The position numbers and the translations under genes are program-made. A stretch of 15,562 nucleotides of DNA from Spirochaetaceae bacterium. Lineage in GTDB: Bacteria > Spirochaetota > Spirochaetia > Treponematales > Breznakiellaceae. The notes under the pieces were generated by a model. The model was not told where the DNA came from, did no database searches, and worked only from the letters and a program-made list of their open reading frames with translations. The stretch is taken from positions 1-15,562 of the forward strand of contig JAITKQ010000182.1 in the NCBI GenBank assembly GCA_031278295.1, written 5' to 3'. This document shows positions 13,449 to 15,562 of this stretch, one piece after another. Position 1 is the stretch's first letter. Every line of letters starts with the position of its first letter.

Positions 13449-14102
13449 ATGTCGGATATAATGGCGCTGTTGCCAAAGTGCACGGCGCAGACAGTATACA
13501 TGACGCTTGTTTCTACACTGTTTGCCTGCATCATCGGCTTTCCGCTCGGCATAGTGCTGTACGGCGCTTCACCTGCCGGGCTAAAACCGCGCCGCATCCT
13601 GTACAACGTGCTATCCCGCCTCGTGAACGTGTTCCGTTCCTTCCCGTTCATTATCCTGATGGTTCTGGTGATGCCCCTTTCCAGGTTCATCATCCGTACC
13701 AGCATAGGGCCCACCGCCGTAATAATACCGCTCGCGATAGCGGCGGCCCCTTTCGTGGCACGGATCACGGAGACCGCCCTGCAAGAGGTTGAAAGCGGCG
13801 TCCTCGTGGCGGCGCGCGCTATGGGATCAACGGACAGGCAGATAGTATGGAAGGTGCTGGTGCCGGAAGCCCTTCCCTCGCTGATTTCAGGGCTTGCGCT
13901 TACCATTATCACGGTGATAGGCTATTCGGCAATGGCGGGGGCGATCGGCGGCGAAGGTTTGGGGGATATGGCGATTCGCTACGGCTATTACCGTTTCCGC
14001 ATGGAGGTTACGGTCGCCGCCGTGATAGTGATTCTCGTGCTGGTGGAACTTTTTCAGGCCGCCGGTACATTGGTGAGCCGAAGCCTCCTCTCGAAACGGT
14101 AG
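13449..14102 (+). CDS. metI: Methionine ABC importer permease
   Basis: This 217-residue protein has the size and five-helix plan of MetI, with helices at about 14-38, 62-80, 86-106, 146-166 and 186-206. The EAA loop that docks on the ATPase is EVESGVLVAARAMGSTDRQI to LVPEALPSL (113-145). RSFPFIILMV and GEGLGDMAIRYGYYRF are typical of MetI. The start lies four bases after metN, so translation is probably coupled. It forms the inner-membrane channel with MetN and receives substrate from MetQ. Nothing is missing. Confidence 0.92.
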   Translation: MSDIMALLPKCTAQTVYMTLVSTLFACIIGFPLGIVLYGASPAGLKPRRILYNVLSRLVNVFRSFPFIILMVLVMPLSRFIIRTSIGPTAVIIPLAIAAAPFVARITETALQEVESGVLVAARAMGSTDRQIVWKVLVPEALPSLISGLALTIITVIGYSAMAGAIGGEGLGDMAIRYGYYRFRMEVTVAAVIVILVLVELFQAAGTLVSRSLLSKR

Positions 14103-14121
14103 GGGCACGAAATTTGTAAGC

Positions 14122-14155
14122 TTAACCTTTGCATGAAGGTTAAAAAAAATATAAT
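14122..14155 (+). promoter_or_regulatory. Inverted repeat and internal promoter before metQ
   Basis: TTAACCTT (14122-14129) and AAGGTTAA (14136-14143) form a perfect 8-bp stem with loop TGCATG. Inside it, TTTGCA (14128-14133) lies 16 bases from a perfect TATAAT (14150-14155). The transcript would start near 14162, giving a leader of about 12 bases that still contains AGGAGG. A protein bound to the dyad would cover the -35, so metQ could be controlled apart from metNI. As RNA from the upstream promoter, the same dyad could protect the metNI message end. Confidence 0.45.
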
Positions 14156-14173
14156 TCTATTTTAGGAGGAATT

Positions 14174-14977
14174 ATGAAAAAAATTACCGTAGCGGCAGCG
14201 GCGCTGATTCTAGTATTCGCCGCCGCGCTTCTCGTTATGGGCGCCTGCAAAAAAGACAGCAAAACGCTGAAAGTCGGCGCGACGCCCGTACCGCACGCGG
14301 AGATGCTGGCCGAGGTTAAGGATGACCTTGCGGCGCAGGGCATCAAGCTTGAGATAATCGAATTTACCGATTATGTGACGCCGAATACCGTGCTGATTTC
14401 CGGCGATATTGACGCCAATTTCTTTCAGCACATACCGTACCTCGAATCTAACGACGAATGGACGACAAAACTTGTAAGCGCGTTCGGCGTACACATCGAG
14501 CCCTTTGGCCTCTACTCCCGGAAGTACAAGAGCCTTGCCGAACTTCCCCAGGACGCGGTGATAGCGATCCCCAACGATCCGAGCAACGGCGGCAGGGCCC
14601 TGCTTCTGCTCCAGGACAAGGGCCTGGTAACGCTTAAACCGGACGCGGGTCTTGACGCGACCGTGCTGGACATAGCGTCGAATCCCAAAAACCTCAAATT
14701 CATCGCGCTCGAAGCGGCCCAGCTTCCCCGCAGCCTGGATGATGTTGACGCGGCCTGCATAAACGGGAACTATGCCCTTGACGCGGGCCTAAGCCCGGTA
14801 AGCGATTCGATAATCATAGAGGACGCCGATTCCCCTTACGTCAACATTGTGGTTGTACGAAAGGGCACGGAAAACGATCCGCGCATACAGGCCTTGCGTA
14901 GCGCCCTCATCTCCGCGAAAATCAAGAACTTTATCAGCAGCAAATGGCAGGACGGCAGCGTGGTAGCGATTTTCTAA
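14174..14977 (+). CDS. metQ: Methionine-binding lipoprotein
   Basis: The 267-residue precursor has a basic N-terminus (MKKI), a hydrophobic stretch and the lipobox VMGAC, so C25 becomes the lipidated residue. The mature part begins KKDSKTLKVGATPVPHAEML, the NlpA/MetQ signature, and continues with DYVTPNTVLISGDIDANFFQH, PNDPSNGGRALLLLQ, DVDAACINGNYALDAGL and DSPYVNIVVVRKG, all characteristic of the family. It captures methionine outside the inner membrane and delivers it to MetI-MetN. AGGAGG (14164-14169) is four bases before the ATG, the strongest ribosome site in the operon, in line with high expression of a binding protein. A close relative with another amino-acid substrate cannot be excluded. 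Confidence 0.92.
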   Translation: MKKITVAAAALILVFAAALLVMGACKKDSKTLKVGATPVPHAEMLAEVKDDLAAQGIKLEIIEFTDYVTPNTVLISGDIDANFFQHIPYLESNDEWTTKLVSAFGVHIEPFGLYSRKYKSLAELPQDAVIAIPNDPSNGGRALLLLQDKGLVTLKPDAGLDATVLDIASNPKNLKFIALEAAQLPRSLDDVDAACINGNYALDAGLSPVSDSIIIEDADSPYVNIVVVRKGTENDPRIQALRSALISAKIKNFISSKWQDGSVVAIF

Positions 14978-14986
14978 AACGGTATA

Positions 14987-15020
14987 CGCCTCCTCCCACC
15001 GCTCCGCGTGGGAGGAGGCG
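14987..15020 (+). terminator. Strong hairpin terminator of the met operon
   Basis: Thirteen bases, CGCCTCCTCCCAC (14987-14999), pair perfectly with 15008-15020 around an eight-base loop. It lies nine bases after the metQ stop. The following sequence (CGTAAATGTAAAA) has no T run, so termination may need Rho or act by message-end protection. Confidence 0.6.
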
Positions 15021-15043
15021 CGTAAATGTAAAAAATGAAATAG

Positions 15044-15075
15044 AGTTGTTCAGAAACCTCAGTTTCTGAACAACT
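15044..15075 (+). promoter_or_regulatory. Perfect 14-bp hairpin before crcB
   Basis: AGTTGTTCAGAAAC (15044-15057) pairs with 15062-15075 around the loop CTCA. It ends 20 bases before the crcB ATG. It may be the real end of the met transcript or a leader structure of crcB. It does not resemble the known fluoride riboswitch. The core AAAC-CTCA-GTTT recurs after crcB as AAAC-TTCA-GTTT. Confidence 0.6.
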
Positions 15076-15095
15076 TCCGCTGAAAAAAAGGCAAA

Positions 15096-15476
15096 ATGCT
15101 TTATTTGTTTGTCGTGTTGGGCGGCGGAATCGGGGCCTTGCTCCGGTACATGTCGGTAGAGTTCATAAAAAAACTATTTGGAACACCTTTCCCGCTTGGA
15201 ACATTTACGGTAAACCTTATAGGCTCGCTCCTGATCGGTTTTTTGTTTGCGGTATTTGAAGCACGCCTTCTCCCCGATCAGTTCCGCCTGTTTGCGATAA
15301 CGGGTTTCCTAGGCGGGTACACCACGTTTTCGTCATACTCGCTGGAAACGGCCCGGTATCTGCTGAACGGGGACACAAGGCTTGCGCTCGCCAACATGCT
15401 GCTATCCAACCTGCTCTGCCTTGCCCTTACCCTTGCCGGCATGAAGCTGGCTAAAATGCTGCTCCCGGAACAATAG
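15096..15476 (+). CDS. crcB: Fluoride-specific ion channel CrcB/Fluc
   Basis: This 126-residue protein is of normal Fluc length with four TM helices. The marks are GGGIGALLRY (9-18), GTFTVNLIGS (35-44) with the conserved asparagine N40, and GFLGGYTTFSSYS (70-82), which holds the phenylalanine and TM3-break residues of the pore. Fluc works as an antiparallel dimer in the inner membrane that lets fluoride leak out of the cell. A single complete gene here suggests a homodimer, unless a second copy exists elsewhere. AAAAGG four bases before the ATG is the probable ribosome site. It follows the met operon by 118 bases with two strong hairpins between, so it is probably transcribed separately. Confidence 0.94.
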   Translation: MLYLFVVLGGGIGALLRYMSVEFIKKLFGTPFPLGTFTVNLIGSLLIGFLFAVFEARLLPDQFRLFAITGFLGGYTTFSSYSLETARYLLNGDTRLALANMLLSNLLCLALTLAGMKLAKMLLPEQ

Positions 15477-15478
15477 AG

Positions 15479-15496
15479 CCAAAACTTCAGTTTTGG
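15479..15496 (+). terminator. Hairpin after crcB
   Basis: CCAAAAC (15479-15485) pairs perfectly with GTTTTGG (15490-15496), loop TTCA, three bases after the stop codon. The stem resembles the hairpin before crcB in its AAAC-YTCA-GTTT core. It is probably the transcript end, although only GGGGAG follows. The remaining 66 bases hold an A-rich/T-rich weak hairpin (about 15526-15550) and nothing else I can support. Confidence 0.45.
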
Positions 15497-15562
15497 GGAG
15501 ACAAGCTTTGCCTGCCCTGTAACCTTTAAAAAAAGCAGTTCTGTTTTTGTTTTCCCCTTACC

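Noticed and set aside
14978..15095. Possible fluoride riboswitch before crcB
   Set aside because: The leader is filled by two simple hairpins, and the conserved pseudoknot sequence of the crcB riboswitch is not visible.

Overview
The window looks like chromosomal DNA of a spirochaete, most likely a Treponema-like gut organism. This is an inference from gene content and protein style (a soluble multi-domain hybrid kinase, a CBS-ACT protein, a LolCDE-type operon, a short-form MetN and a structured, repeat-rich intergenic region). No rRNA or other marker gene is present to prove it. No CRISPR array, tRNA, rRNA, transposase or phage gene was found.

Layout. (1) Bases 1-4706, plus strand: a copy of a structured dispersed repeat, then a three-gene signalling cluster: a FIST sensor protein, a 971-residue soluble hybrid histidine kinase (PAS-PAS-HisKA-HATPase-REC-HPt) and a stand-alone receiver protein whose start overlaps the kinase end. 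Together they hold every phospho-site of a four-step relay. This part is visibly AT-richer than the rest. (2) Bases 4722-6126, plus strand: a terminator-like element, an Hsp20-type small heat shock protein, and a CBS-CBS-ACT (AcuB-like) protein with its own promoter. (3) Bases 6252-10638, minus strand: an unrecognised six-TM protein followed by a permease-ATPase-permease operon of the lipoprotein-release (LolCDE) type. The ATPase 3' end carries a perfect 16-bp hairpin, and the last permease appears to start at an ATT codon overlapping the ATPase stop. (4) Bases 10639-11349: about 700 bases without a credible gene, holding three copies of a 94-bp repeat, an inverted copy of the repeat at the window start, a 16-nt C tract and further hairpins. 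(5) Bases 11350-15496, plus strand: xseA (exonuclease VII large subunit), then metN-metI-metQ (D/L-methionine-type ABC importer) behind a perfect -35 box, a strong terminator, and crcB (fluoride channel) framed by two hairpins with the same core.

How the parts work together. The signalling cluster probably converts a soluble cue into phosphotransfer to a receiver without an output domain. The minus-strand operon probably extracts lipoproteins from the inner membrane. The met operon imports methionine. Most of the unexplained structure is intergenic: two repeat families, one with compensatory base changes in both stems, and a recurring GTAAATGYAAAA word upstream of three plus-strand genes.
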